DNA of 64,000 nucleotides from DASXAI01 sp963728985 (GTDB lineage Bacteria > Actinomycetota > Acidimicrobiia > Acidimicrobiales > Ilumatobacteraceae): NCBI GenBank assembly GCA_963728985.1, contig CAVSME010000005.1, forward strand, positions 186,001 through 250,000. The letters are read 5' to 3'. Position 1 is the stretch's first letter, and each line of letters starts with the position of its first letter. Both the position numbers and the translations under genes were made by a program. Below are positions 7,157 through 17,464 of this stretch, one piece after another. The notes below the pieces were generated by a model. The model ran no database searches. It was not told the origin of the DNA and worked only from the letters and a program-made list of their open reading frames with translations.

Positions 7157-8088
7157 CCGGAGCGGTCTACCTGTCGTTGCTCATCGCCGTCGTCCTGGCG
7201 GCGGTGGCCCCGCTGGTGACGCGCCGCCTGGCCCCGGCGCGGGCGGTATGGACACTGGTGGCGACCGGCATCGCCGTCGCCGGCATGTCGCTGGCGTCAC
7301 TCGGGCTGCTGGCGTGGACCATCGTGGCCGAGCTCCCGCCCGTGGCCGCGATCGGGCGATGGCGTCCCCGTGCTGTGGCCGCCGCGTCGCCGGTGCCGAC
7401 CGTCGTCGGGCTCGCCGCCCTCACGCTCCTCGCCGTCGTCGCGTGCCGGGCGGCCCGCCAGCTCCTCGCCATCGGGGCCGAAGCCAGGACGGCGGCGCGC
7501 CTCGAGCGGCGGCTGCCGTCGCGCGGCCGGCCGGCGCGCCTGGTCGTCGTCGACGACGCCGTGCCGGCGGCACACGCCGTCGCCGGCCTCCCCGGATGCG
7601 GTGGCCACATCGTGGTGACGCGCGGCGTGCTCACCGCCCTCGACGACGGGGACCTGCGCCGCGCTGTCTACGAGCACGAGCGCGCCCACCTCCGCCACCA
7701 CCACGGCCTCATCCGCGTGCTGTGCGCGCTGGCGGTCGCCGTCAACCCCGTGCTGCGCGGTCTCGACGGGCGGGTCCTCTACCTCTTGGAGCGCTGGGCC
7801 GACGAGGACGCCGCCGCCGTCGCCGGTCGGGCGGCCACCGCCGAAGCCCTCGCCGTGGTGTCGCTGGCGGCCATGCCGGCGCCGCCGGCGTTGGCCTTCC
7901 ACACCCTCGGCGTGCCCGATCGCCTCGGCGCCCTGCTCGACGGTGCGCCGGCGAAGCCCTGTGCGCTCGCCGCGTGGACGGCCCTGGCCGCGCTGGCCAC
8001 GGTGGCGGTGGTCGCCCTCGTGCACGCCGGTACGGACACCGAGACGATCTTCGAGACGATCCGCCGCTGGTACGCCCTCGGTCACTGA
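7153..8088 (+). CDS. M56-family (BlaR1-like) membrane metallopeptidase
   Basis: 311 residues with N-terminal membrane helices (about 3-30, 38-60 and 80-100), then a cytoplasmic gluzincin domain with the zinc motif HERAH (in VYEHERAHLRHHH) and the third-ligand region ERWADEDAAAVAG. A last hydrophobic helix lies near residue 275. This is the short form without a penicillin-binding sensor domain, common in actinobacteria. It would sense a signal and trigger cleavage of the BlaI partner, with which it overlaps by 4 nt. Confidence 0.85.
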   Translation: MTGAVYLSLLIAVVLAAVAPLVTRRLAPARAVWTLVATGIAVAGMSLASLGLLAWTIVAELPPVAAIGRWRPRAVAAASPVPTVVGLAALTLLAVVACRAARQLLAIGAEARTAARLERRLPSRGRPARLVVVDDAVPAAHAVAGLPGCGGHIVVTRGVLTALDDGDLRRAVYEHERAHLRHHHGLIRVLCALAVAVNPVLRGLDGRVLYLLERWADEDAAAVAGRAATAEALAVVSLAAMPAPPALAFHTLGVPDRLGALLDGAPAKPCALAAWTALAALATVAVVALVHAGTDTETIFETIRRWYALGH

Positions 8089-8178
8089 CGGGCTCGCTGT
8101 CGCGGCCGGTCGTGCCCGCGTGATAGGCACTGCCCGGGGGCGCGGACTGGTCGATGTCCGCACGTACAAGGGGGCCCG

Positions 8179-9285
8179 ATGAAAACACGCGGTGCAGTCG
8201 TTCGGAACACGCCCGGCAAGTGGGAGATCCTCGAGATCGACATGGAGGAGCCGCGCCAGGGTGAGGTCCAGCTGAAGATGGTGGCGTCCGGGCTGTGCCA
8301 CTCGGACGATCACATGACCACCGGTGACCTGCCGCCGGGCATCCTGCCGATGGCCGGTGGCCACGAAGGCGCAGGGGTTGTGTCCAAGGTGGGTCCGAAC
8401 ACCCCCGGATGGGAGGTGGGCGACCACGTCGTGCTGTCGTTCCTGCCAGGCTGCGGCCGCTGCCGTTGGTGCGCGTCAGGCATGCAGAACCTCTGCGATC
8501 TCGGGGCCAACGTCCTCACCGGCTGCCGGTCCGACGGCAGCTACCGCATGAGCATCGGTGGCCAGCCGATCGGCCAGGGCGCCGGCATCTCCACCTTCTG
8601 TGAGGACACGGTGGTCGACGTGGCCTCGTGCGTGAAGGTCGACAAGGACCTGCCCCTCGAGAAGGCCTGCCTCGTCGGCTGTGGCGTGGGTACCGGCTGG
8701 GGATCAGTGGTCAACGCCGCCGAGGCGCGCCCGGGCCAGACGGTCATCATCATGGGCATCGGCGGCATCGGCATCAACGCGGTGCAGGGTGCTTCCCACG
8801 TCGGCGCCACCCACGTGATCGCCGTGGACCCGGTCGAGTTCAAGCGGGAGACGGCGCTGTCGCTGGGCGCCACGCACGCCTTCGCCACCATGGACGAGGC
8901 CGCCGAGTTCGCCCGCTCCGTGACCAACGGCCAGGGCGCCGATTCGGCCGTCGTCACCACCGGGGTGCTGAAGACCGAGCACGTGGCGCAGGCCTTCTCG
9001 GCCATCCGCAAGGCGGGCACGGTCGTCGTGACGGGCATCGGCGCGGTGGACGAAGAGGTGCGGGTGCCCGCGTTCGAGCTGACGCTCTTCCAGAAGCGGG
9101 TGCAGGGCGCGCTGTTCGGGGCGTCGAGCCCCAGCCGTGACATCCCCTGGATGCTGCAGCTGTACCAGAGCGGCCAGCTGCGCCTCGACGAGCTGATCAC
9201 CACGACGTACAAGCTCGACGACATCAACCAGGGCTATGCCGACATGCACGCCGGCAAGAACATCCGAGGCGTCATCGTCTACTGA
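8179..9285 (+). CDS. NDMA-dependent (mycofactocin-associated) zinc alcohol dehydrogenase
   Basis: A 368-residue medium-chain dehydrogenase. It has the catalytic zinc site GLCHSDDH and GGHEGAGVV, the structural zinc cluster CGRCRWCASGMQNLC, and the dinucleotide fold IMGIGGIGINAVQG. The opening MKTRGAVV and the wording around GCGVGTGWG match the Rxyl_3153-type NDMA-dependent group. Members hold their nicotinamide cofactor tightly and in actinobacteria depend on mycofactocin as electron carrier. No mycofactocin genes are in the window. It stands alone after a 90-bp intergenic region. Confidence 0.88.
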   Translation: MKTRGAVVRNTPGKWEILEIDMEEPRQGEVQLKMVASGLCHSDDHMTTGDLPPGILPMAGGHEGAGVVSKVGPNTPGWEVGDHVVLSFLPGCGRCRWCASGMQNLCDLGANVLTGCRSDGSYRMSIGGQPIGQGAGISTFCEDTVVDVASCVKVDKDLPLEKACLVGCGVGTGWGSVVNAAEARPGQTVIIMGIGGIGINAVQGASHVGATHVIAVDPVEFKRETALSLGATHAFATMDEAAEFARSVTNGQGADSAVVTTGVLKTEHVAQAFSAIRKAGTVVVTGIGAVDEEVRVPAFELTLFQKRVQGALFGASSPSRDIPWMLQLYQSGQLRLDELITTTYKLDDINQGYADMHAGKNIRGVIVY

Positions 9286-9340
9286 GTCCGCCGAGCGCAC
9301 GGCCTCGCCGCTCGGTGGCTGGTTCCTCGTCGGGGCGGTG

Positions 9341-9643
9341 CTAGTCGATGGCGTCCGTCCGCTCGGGCCGGCTGTCCACCCACTGGACCAGCTGGCGGAC
9401 GCCTTCGGGGAGGCTGTCCTCGGTGAAGCGCTGGGTGACGTCACTGCCGCCGTCGTTCACGGAGATCTCGTAGAGCAGCGCGTCGGGCGAGCGCGGGCCG
9501 GGCGCCGCTCCGGCCTGCAACGCCGCGCCCTGCACGTGTGCCGCCAGCGTCTGCGCATCGGCCGCAGGGAGCGCGTCCGACTCGAGCTGGGTCCGCGTCG
9601 TCATCCCGCCGACCCCACCGCCGCGCACGATGGTGACCTTCAT
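9341..9643 (-). CDS. emfourin-like inhibitor of an M4 protease
   Basis: A 100-residue protein starting MKVTIVRGGGVGGMT, the opening of the emfourin (protealysin inhibitor) family, followed by LYEISVNDGG and LVQWVDSRPE. Its ATG overlaps the stop of the M4 protease gene (ATGA), so the two are co-translated. In Serratia, emfourin binds the active site of protealysin. The same function is inferred here from the sequence opening and the strict gene pairing. Confidence 0.8.
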   Translation of the reverse strand: MKVTIVRGGGVGGMTTRTQLESDALPAADAQTLAAHVQGAALQAGAAPGPRSPDALLYEISVNDGGSDVTQRFTEDSLPEGVRQLVQWVDSRPERTDAID

Positions 9644-10716
9644 ACGTCGATGCCTACCGCGTGCCACCCGCCGCGCACGGCGGCGACCTCGGTGGCGCCG
9701 AACAGTTCGCCGGCCGCTTCGACGGTCGCCTGGGCCGCATCCTGGAACTGCGAATCGGGCTGGAGGTGCTTCGTCAGCGTGGCGTACCAGATGGGACCGG
9801 CCTTCTCCCAGGCCCGGCCGCCGAGCTTCTTGGCGGCGAGGTAGAACGCGTGGTTGGGGATGCCCGAGTTGATGTGCACGCCGCCGCTGTCGTTCTTGGG
9901 ATCGCCGTCGTCGGGCAGGTCGACGTACTGGTCCATGTGACCGGGCTGCCGATCGCCGGAGTAGGCGCTGCCCGGCTTCTTCATCGACCGGAGGGCCTTG
10001 CCGAGCTGGGGCAGCAGCGTGCCGGCGCCGATCAGCCAGTCGGCCTTCGCCGCCGTCTGCTTCAGGTGGTACTGCTTCACCAGCGAGCCGAACACATCCG
10101 ACATGCTCTCGTTGAGCGCGCCCGACTGCTTGCTGTACTCCAGCCCGGCACTGAACTGGGTGACGCCGTGCGTGAGCTCGTGGCCGATGACGTCGAGCGC
10201 CTTCGTGAGGCCGCCGATCTGGAAGATGCGGCCGCTGCCGTCGCCGTACACCATCTGGCCGCCGTTCCAGAACGCGTTGTCGAAGCCCACGCTGTAGTGG
10301 ACCGACGACACCAGGGTCAGGCCCCTGTCGTCGACGGAGTTCCGCTCGAGCACGGTCTTGTAGAAGTCGTAGGTCTGGGCGGCGCCGTCGAAGGCCTCGT
10401 TGATGGCAGTGTCGCTCGACGCGGGATCGCCGTCGGCCCGCACCTTCTTGCCGGGGAGCGACGTACGCCCCTGGTGCTGGTTGTCGTAGACGATCTGCTG
10501 GTGGGTGACGGTCGGCAGTCCGGCCAGCTGCGCAACGGACATGTCGAGCTCGCGCGTGAGACGGGTGACGATCGAGCGCTGCGTGCGCAGCGACGCCGAT
10601 GCCGACAGCGTGCGCAGCGCGGCCTCTCGCTGGTCGGCGTCGCCCTCGGCCGCCAGCCGGGCGAGCAGGTCGGGCGGAGCGATGAAGCAGCAGGCGCACT
10701 GATCCGAAGCAGGCAT
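9640..10716 (-). CDS. protealysin-like M4 family metallopeptidase
   Basis: 358 residues from the ATG at 10716, which has GGGAGAAGG upstream. The thermolysin zinc site is HELTH (in VIGHELTHGVTQ), with the downstream Glu ligand in ALNESMSDVFG and the catalytic His region GGVHINSGIPNHAFYLA. The N-terminus, CACCFIAPPDLL, resembles the short propeptide of protealysin precursors (C-x-I-x-P-P), and no signal peptide is visible, as in that group. It is the partner of the emfourin-like inhibitor. Confidence 0.9.
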   Translation of the reverse strand: MPASDQCACCFIAPPDLLARLAAEGDADQREAALRTLSASASLRTQRSIVTRLTRELDMSVAQLAGLPTVTHQQIVYDNQHQGRTSLPGKKVRADGDPASSDTAINEAFDGAAQTYDFYKTVLERNSVDDRGLTLVSSVHYSVGFDNAFWNGGQMVYGDGSGRIFQIGGLTKALDVIGHELTHGVTQFSAGLEYSKQSGALNESMSDVFGSLVKQYHLKQTAAKADWLIGAGTLLPQLGKALRSMKKPGSAYSGDRQPGHMDQYVDLPDDGDPKNDSGGVHINSGIPNHAFYLAAKKLGGRAWEKAGPIWYATLTKHLQPDSQFQDAAQATVEAAGELFGATEVAAVRGGWHAVGIDV

Positions 10717-10813
10717 CAACCTTCTCCCTATGTCTCGTCGACTGTGCTCGGGAGGATGTCCTGAGGAGAGAGCCGCGACCCCCAGTTGCTGATACCGGCC
10801 GGACCCGCCGTGA

Positions 10814-11989
<1,176 letters not shown>

Positions 11990-12075
11990 GTGAGTTCCCC
12001 TTGTTGCCGCTGAGCGGTGCAAGAGTAGAGCGACAGCGCATCGGTGCGCTCACCGCCGCCCAAGGGGAGTCCGTC
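11990..12075. promoter_or_regulatory. divergent promoter region of the thiolase and fadB-like genes
   Basis: These 86 bp must hold both promoters. Strong ribosome binding sites lie at each end (AAGGGGAA on the minus strand, AAGGGGAG at 12062-12069 on the plus strand). I see no convincing palindrome. Confidence 0.5.
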
Positions 12076-14154
12076 ATGCCCGCCATCAACGAGGTCACCG
12101 ACCTCACGCTCGAGGGGGACGTCGCCGTCATCACCCTCGATTCGCCGCCTGTGAACGCACTGAGCTTCAACGTGCGCGACGGGCTCTTCGAGAGCTTCAA
12201 GGCCGCCATCGCCGATCCGGCCGCCACCGCCATCGTCCTCATCTGCGCTGGCCGGACGTTCATCGCCGGCGCCGACATCTCCGAGTTCGGGGGTGCCCAG
12301 CGGGGCGCCAGCCTGTTCGAGGTGCAGGACATGATGGAGAGCTCGACCAAACCGGTGGTGGCGGCCATCCACGGCACCGCGCTGGGCGGTGGCCTGGAAG
12401 TGGCCCTGTGCGCCCACTACCGGATCGCCGTCCCCAGTGCGAGGTGCGGGCTCCCCGAGGTGAACCTCGGGCTCCTGCCGGGCGCCGGCGGGACGCAGCG
12501 CCTGCCCCGCATCGCCGGGCCCCGACGGGCGCTCGAGATGATGACGGCCGGCGTCCACGTCCCGGCGGCGGAGTGCCTGGCCATGGGGCTGGTGGACGAG
12601 CTGGCCGGCGAGGACACGCTGCGAGCCGATGCCATCGCCTACGCCCGGCGCATCGCTGCGTCGGGCGCGCCGCTGGCCAAGATCAGCGAACGGCCGGTCG
12701 AGCCCATGTCGGCCGACGAGTTCGCCGCCTTCCGTGCGGCCAACGCCAGGAAGTTCCGCGGGTTCAAGGCGCCCGAGGCCATCATCCAGACGGTCGAGGC
12801 GGCGGTGAACCTCCCGTTCGCCGAGGGCATGAAGGTCGAGCGCGAGCTGTTCGGCGGCCTGGTCACCAGCTCCGAGTCGGCGGCGCAGCGCTACGTCTTC
12901 TTCGCCGAGCGCGAGGTGTGGAAGATCCCCGACGTCCCGGCGAACACCCCCACGATCCCCGTGGCCTCGGTCGGCATCATCGGCGCCGGCACGATGGGCG
13001 GCGGCATCGCCATGAACTTCGCCAATGCCGGCATCCCCGTCACCCTCGTCGAGACCCAGCAGGAAGCCCTCGATCGGGGCCTCGGCGTGGTGCGGGCCAA
13101 CTACGAGCGCAGCGCCCGCAACGGACGCTTCCCCATCGAGGACGTCGATCGCCGCATGGGTCTCATCACGGGTTCACTGGCGCTCGAGGACGTCGCGCCG
13201 GTCGATCTCGTGATCGAGGCCGTGTTCGAGCGGATGGACGTCAAGAAGGAGGTGTTCACCAAGCTCGACGCCATCTGCAAGCCCGGTGCGGTGCTGGCCA
13301 CCAACACGAGCGCGCTGAACATCGACGAGATCGCCTCCGTCACGGCCCGGCCCGAGGCGGTGATCGGGCTGCACTTCTTCTCGCCGGCCAACGTCATGCG
13401 TTTGGTCGAGGTGGTGCGCGCTGATCACACCTCGATCGAGGTGATCAACACCTCGATGCAGATGGCCCGCAAGATCGGCAAGATCGCCGCCCTGGTGGGC
13501 GTCTGCCCGGGCTTCGTCGGGAACCGGATGCTGGCGCAGCGCGGGCGCGAGGCGCAGGCCCTGCTCGACGAGGGCGCCATGCCGTGGGACGTGGACCGAG
13601 CGCTCTATGAGTTCGGCTTCGCCATGGGGCCGTTCCAGATGATCGACCTCGCCGGGCTCGACATCGGCTGGGTCAAGGAGCGCTCCAGCGGTGCGACCAT
13701 TCGCGATCGCCTGTGCGAGCTGGACCGCCGCGGGCAGAAGACCGGCGCCGGCTACTACGACTACGACGCCAACCGGAACCCGTCGCCGTCACCGGTCACC
13801 GAAGGCATCGTGCGGGAGTTCGCCGCCAGGAGCGGGAACGAGCCCCGCGCGTTCACGGACGCCGAGATCGTGGAGCGGCTGATCTACCCGATGATCAACG
13901 AGGGCGCCAAGATCCTCGAGGAGGGCAAGGCCATCCGCCCGTCGGACATCGACGTCATCTGGATCAACGGCTACAACTGGCCGGCGTATCGAGGGGGACC
14001 GATGTGGTACGCCGATCACATCGGGCTCGACAAGATCCTGACCAGGCTGCGGGAGCTGGAGGCCAGTGCCGGGCCCCAGTGGGCTCCGGCGCCGCTGCTG
14101 GAGCGCCTCGCCGGCGAGGGCAAGGGGTTCGCCGGCTGGCGGGCCGGCTCCTGA
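12076..14154 (+). CDS. multifunctional enoyl-CoA hydratase / 3-hydroxyacyl-CoA dehydrogenase
   Basis: 692 residues from the ATG at 12076. Residues 1-190 form a crotonase domain: [16 protein letters not shown] and [18 protein letters not shown], carrying the oxyanion hole and catalytic Glu. Around residue 298 begins the NAD-binding fold [17 protein letters not shown], followed by [11 protein letters not shown] (catalytic His) and two C-terminal dehydrogenase domains with GFVGNRM and KTGAGYYDY. This is the FadB/FadJ alpha-subunit layout. With the divergent thiolase it makes a complete beta-oxidation complex. Confidence 0.93.
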   Translation: MPAINEVTDLTLEGDVAVITLDSPPVNALSFNVRDGLFESFKAAIADPAATAIVLICAGRTFIAGADISEFGGAQRGASLFEVQDMMESSTKPVVAAIHGTALGGGLEVALCAHYRIAVPSARCGLPEVNLGLLPGAGGTQRLPRIAGPRRALEMMTAGVHVPAAECLAMGLVDELAGEDTLRADAIAYARRIAASGAPLAKISERPVEPMSADEFAAFRAANARKFRGFKAPEAIIQTVEAAVNLPFAEGMKVERELFGGLVTSSESAAQRYVFFAEREVWKIPDVPANTPTIPVASVGIIGAGTMGGGIAMNFANAGIPVTLVETQQEALDRGLGVVRANYERSARNGRFPIEDVDRRMGLITGSLALEDVAPVDLVIEAVFERMDVKKEVFTKLDAICKPGAVLATNTSALNIDEIASVTARPEAVIGLHFFSPANVMRLVEVVRADHTSIEVINTSMQMARKIGKIAALVGVCPGFVGNRMLAQRGREAQALLDEGAMPWDVDRALYEFGFAMGPFQMIDLAGLDIGWVKERSSGATIRDRLCELDRRGQKTGAGYYDYDANRNPSPSPVTEGIVREFAARSGNEPRAFTDAEIVERLIYPMINEGAKILEEGKAIRPSDIDVIWINGYNWPAYRGGPMWYADHIGLDKILTRLRELEASAGPQWAPAPLLERLAGEGKGFAGWRAGS

Positions 14155-14157
14155 GTC

Positions 14158-14619
14158 TCAGGATCCGCCGATCGCGTCGGCATTGCGCTGGATGCGCACG
14201 AGCAGATCGTCGAGCTGGCGCCGCTCCACCGCGGTCGTACCGGCCCGCAGGTGCCGACGCACGGCCTGGTCGATCTCGATCGTGCGCCTCCAGAGCTCGT
14301 GCCCGGCCGCGGTGAGGCCCACCCGCCAGACGCGCCGGTCGGCCGGATCGGCGCGGCGCTCGACAGCACCTTTGGCGGCGAGCCCGTCGACGTGCACACC
14401 GACCCGGGCCCGGCTGGTGCCGATGCGCCGCGCCAGTTCCACCTGGGTGAGCGGCCCGCCGCTGCCGAGGTGGGCGAGGATGCTGGCCTCGGTGAGGTGC
14501 ACGCCGACCTCGGCCAGGCAGCGGTCGTATGCCCTGCGCATCGATCGGGCGGTGGACAGCAACGTGCCCTCCACGCGGCTCCATGGCGGCGCGTCGAGCT
14601 CGTGGCCGCCGTTCGCCAT
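14158..14619 (-). CDS. MarR-family transcriptional regulator
   Basis: A 153-residue winged-helix protein. The helix-turn-helix lies in SGGPLTQVELARRIGTSRA, followed by the MarR wing DPADRRVWRVGLTAAG. It ends 3 bp from the stop of the FadB-like gene and starts 5 bp after the dehydratase gene on the same strand, so it is probably co-transcribed with that dehydratase. The ligand is unknown; a CoA thioester or aromatic acid would suit the neighbourhood. Confidence 0.9.
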   Translation of the reverse strand: MANGGHELDAPPWSRVEGTLLSTARSMRRAYDRCLAEVGVHLTEASILAHLGSGGPLTQVELARRIGTSRARVGVHVDGLAAKGAVERRADPADRRVWRVGLTAAGHELWRRTIEIDQAVRRHLRAGTTAVERRQLDDLLVRIQRNADAIGGS

Positions 14620-14624
14620 CGCGC

Positions 14625-15773
14625 TCAAGGGCGAACGGGCAGGCGGACTGTCGCGATGCCACGCGCCGACAGGTCGCCGTGCTGGTTGTGGGCCTCCTGG
14701 GCGATGTCCACCACCGCCCGGCCCTCGTCGTCGACCCGCTTCCCCGTGACCGTGGCCGTGATGACGATCCAGTCCCCGACGGTGTTGTGGTGGCGGATCT
14801 GGCTCTGGTGGCGTTGCAGGAACCCGTCGTCGCCCATCCAGTCGGTCAGCTGGTGGGTCAGCCAGGAGCACCGCTCGGGCCCGTAGTCGTAGGCGGCGGG
14901 CGTACCGACGTCGGTGGCGAGGTCGTTCTCCCAGTGCACCCGCTCCGGGACGTCGGGGATGCCGAAGGCATTGGGGATGCCGAGCCCAGGGTGCTTGCGC
15001 AGCTGCTGGTAGGCCAGGCGGTTGGCCCGGATGTACAACCCGCCCCACCCTTGCGCGTAGGCGATGAACCCGGTGACCGTCATCGGTCCCTTCGCCATGG
15101 GCGGCAACTCGTCGCCCACGGTCACGTCATCGTGGTAGCGAGGCTCGGCGCCGCGACGTCGCTCGGCCTCGTACAGCGAGAAGATGTGCTCGATGTCCTC
15201 GGGGCGGTAGCGCATCGGCGGGCGGGCCTTGGCCGCCTCGTACTTCGTGCCCAGCTCGCGGGCCGTGTCCCGCTCGGTGCGGAAGCACCACGAATCCCCC
15301 CGGCTGAGCACCGTTCCGTCCGGATCGGTGAACTCCACGCTGTAGATCTGCTGGAACGCGCGGCCGGCGAAGCTGGTCTGGTGCTCGACGAGGTCCTTCA
15401 GCTGCGCCGTCGAACTGACCTCGGTCCCGCGGCGGATCGGCTCGTACCAGTGGAGATCGGCGCCGGCCCACATGGCGTGGATGCCGGGCAGCCCGCCCAC
15501 GTAGCCCGAGAGGATCCGGTTGAGCGCGAACACGAAGCTGGGCGGCGCGATCACGGTGCCGTGCGCCGTGTTGGCGGCGTAGGCCGGGTCGCACCACAGG
15601 GGGTTGTCGTCCCCGATGCCGTGGGCGTAGTGGCGGATGTTGTCACGCGTGGCCTCGTAGCACCACGGCTCGACGGTGTCGGTGATCGTCACCCCGATCA
15701 GGCGCCGCAGGTTCTCGACCGCGTCGTCGGTGATGGTGGCGTACCGACCGGTTTCGCCCATCGATGTCGTCAT
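14625..15773 (-). CDS. MaoC/FAS1-like dehydratase-domain protein
   Basis: 382 residues arranged as two hot-dog halves. The N-terminal half resembles the FAS1-like dehydratase domain (YEATRDNIRHYAHGIGDDNPLW). The C-terminal half is MaoC-like with FIAYAQGWGG. Proteins of this length act as enoyl-CoA hydratases or dehydratases in fatty acid, sterol or polyketide-like CoA pathways. Setting next to FadB and thiolase genes and a MarR regulator fits CoA-thioester catabolism. The substrate is not determinable. Confidence 0.82.
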   Translation of the reverse strand: MTTSMGETGRYATITDDAVENLRRLIGVTITDTVEPWCYEATRDNIRHYAHGIGDDNPLWCDPAYAANTAHGTVIAPPSFVFALNRILSGYVGGLPGIHAMWAGADLHWYEPIRRGTEVSSTAQLKDLVEHQTSFAGRAFQQIYSVEFTDPDGTVLSRGDSWCFRTERDTARELGTKYEAAKARPPMRYRPEDIEHIFSLYEAERRRGAEPRYHDDVTVGDELPPMAKGPMTVTGFIAYAQGWGGLYIRANRLAYQQLRKHPGLGIPNAFGIPDVPERVHWENDLATDVGTPAAYDYGPERCSWLTHQLTDWMGDDGFLQRHQSQIRHHNTVGDWIVITATVTGKRVDDEGRAVVDIAQEAHNQHGDLSARGIATVRLPVRP

Positions 15774-15781
15774 CAGGCGCG

Positions 15782-15801
15782 ACTGTAACGGGCGATACAG
15801 T
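15782..15801. promoter_or_regulatory. candidate operator ahead of the dehydratase-marR pair
   Basis: The perfect palindrome ACTGTA-N8-TACAGT lies 8 bp upstream of the dehydratase start, where a repressor would block its promoter. The MarR protein encoded at the end of the same transcript is the obvious candidate binder, but this is inference. Confidence 0.45.
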
Positions 15802-15820
15802 TCCGATCAACGGCTGGCCG

Positions 15821-17395
15821 CTACTTGGCCTGCCATCCCGAGGTGTCGTCGCCGGACTCCTTGACGAACAGCGCCGGGCCGGGCGCGGTGTCGATGCGTT
15901 GGTACACGTCGCCGATGCTGCCGGCCACCTTCTGGTTCGGGTCGCCGATGCCGGCAAGGACGCGCCCGCCGCCGAGGGGGCCGCCCCGGCTGACGGCACC
16001 GCCGGTGATGACGGCTTCTTCGGGGAGATGGACGACCCCCGCGAAGGGGGCCGCCACGGTCGCCGCGATGCGATTGAGCGAGGTGGTGGGCGTCCGCCGG
16101 AAGCCGGGCCCGGTGAACTCGATGCCGGCGGCGGCGCCGTCGATGGAGTTGTCCACGATCGACAGGTCGTGGATCTCGTGCGGCTCGGAGGCGGCGATCC
16201 GGATGCCCGTCACCCAGCTGCCCGTGTCCTGGATGAGGATGTCGTTGCCGCGGATCGACAGGTTGTCGACATCGGCCGCTTCGCTGCGCACCGTGATGCC
16301 GTGGGTGCACGTCCCGGCGGCCACGATCATGTTGGTGCTGATGGCGATGTCGTGGCTCGACACGACCTGGATGCCGGCTCCCGCGTTGGCGATGCACATG
16401 TTGTCGGCCACCACCGCCCGCCGCACCGGCCGCTGGTTGACCTGGCTGAGCTTGATCACCGCCTCGGTCTCGGTCCCGGCGTCGACGAGCAGGTTGCCGG
16501 TGATCACGAGCGAGTCGCCACCGCGCTGCACCTCGAGGGGCACGCGGTTGGCCGATCCTTCGGCGCTGGTGATCACGATGTTGTTCTGGACGGTCAGATC
16601 CCTGACATCGGTCGAGAACACCCGGCCGCCGGTCACGATGTTGTCGGAGAACTTGACCCGCACCAGCGGGTCCGGACCGCTGATGCCGCTGAGCGCCACG
16701 GCGCCCGACGGGTTCGCGTGCTTGATGAGGCAGCCGGTGATGATGAAGTCGCTGGGGCCGTCCGCGCCGGTCGGTTCGAAGTCGATGTCCTGGCCGTGCA
16801 GGGTCGAGTCGAAGATGCAGTTGGCCACGACGACGTGCTCGACGGCCCGTTGCACGGCCAGACCGGTGCGCCGGTTGGTCTGGAACAGGCAGCTCTGGAC
16901 CCGGACGCGCGTCACGTTCTCGCCGACGTCGGGCGTGCCCAGGAGGCGCAACCCGTCGCCGAAGCAGTCGCGCATGGTGCAGTCGGTGACGAGCAGGTCG
17001 TCGGTCCCGTTCTGCACGGCGATGCCATGGGACTGCTCGTCCGGGTCGGTGAGCCCGGTTCGGTTGCCGTCGACCACCAGATCGCGGAACACGACCCGGC
17101 AGCACTGGTTCCGGAGGATGAAGACCTTCCAGTCCGAGGTGGCGCTCGTGGTGTCGACCAACTTGACCACGGAGCTCGGACCCTCGCCGGCGACGGTGAA
17201 GTCCTGCACGCCGTTCAGGTCGAGCGACCACGACGCTCGCAGGGCGTCGCTGCGACTCACCCGGTAGGTGCCGGCGGGCACGAAGATCCCGCCCTTGCCG
17301 TGGGCCACGGCGTCGTCGATGGCCGACTGGATGGCCTCCCGGTCGTCCGTGGTCCCATCGCCGTGGGCACCGAAGTCCTTGACGTTGTTGAGCAT
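15821..17395 (-). CDS. pectate-lyase-type right-handed beta-helix protein with phage-tail-like C-terminus
   Basis: 524 residues from the ATG at 17395 (GGAGG, 8 nt). It opens with NVKDFGAHGDGTTDDREAI, the classic start of the pectate_lyase_3/GH28-like superfamily, then runs through about 400 residues of short beta-helix turns. The last 40 residues, with GSIGDVYQRID and ALFVKESG ending in GWQAK, match a tail module common in phage tailspikes and some secreted glycan-binding proteins. There is no signal peptide. It may bind or cleave a polysaccharide, or be a domesticated tail protein; no other phage genes lie near. Confidence 0.78.
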   Translation of the reverse strand: MLNNVKDFGAHGDGTTDDREAIQSAIDDAVAHGKGGIFVPAGTYRVSRSDALRASWSLDLNGVQDFTVAGEGPSSVVKLVDTTSATSDWKVFILRNQCCRVVFRDLVVDGNRTGLTDPDEQSHGIAVQNGTDDLLVTDCTMRDCFGDGLRLLGTPDVGENVTRVRVQSCLFQTNRRTGLAVQRAVEHVVVANCIFDSTLHGQDIDFEPTGADGPSDFIITGCLIKHANPSGAVALSGISGPDPLVRVKFSDNIVTGGRVFSTDVRDLTVQNNIVITSAEGSANRVPLEVQRGGDSLVITGNLLVDAGTETEAVIKLSQVNQRPVRRAVVADNMCIANAGAGIQVVSSHDIAISTNMIVAAGTCTHGITVRSEAADVDNLSIRGNDILIQDTGSWVTGIRIAASEPHEIHDLSIVDNSIDGAAAGIEFTGPGFRRTPTTSLNRIAATVAAPFAGVVHLPEEAVITGGAVSRGGPLGGGRVLAGIGDPNQKVAGSIGDVYQRIDTAPGPALFVKESGDDTSGWQAK

Positions 17396-17464
17396 GAGCG
17401 CCACCTCCATCTTCCTCTCCATGGAGAAAGAGGCAGCGGGACGACGATCGAATACCGCTGGCCG

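Noticed and set aside
15821..17395. A prophage tail region
   Set aside because: No capsid, terminase, portal, holin or other tail genes surround the beta-helix gene.
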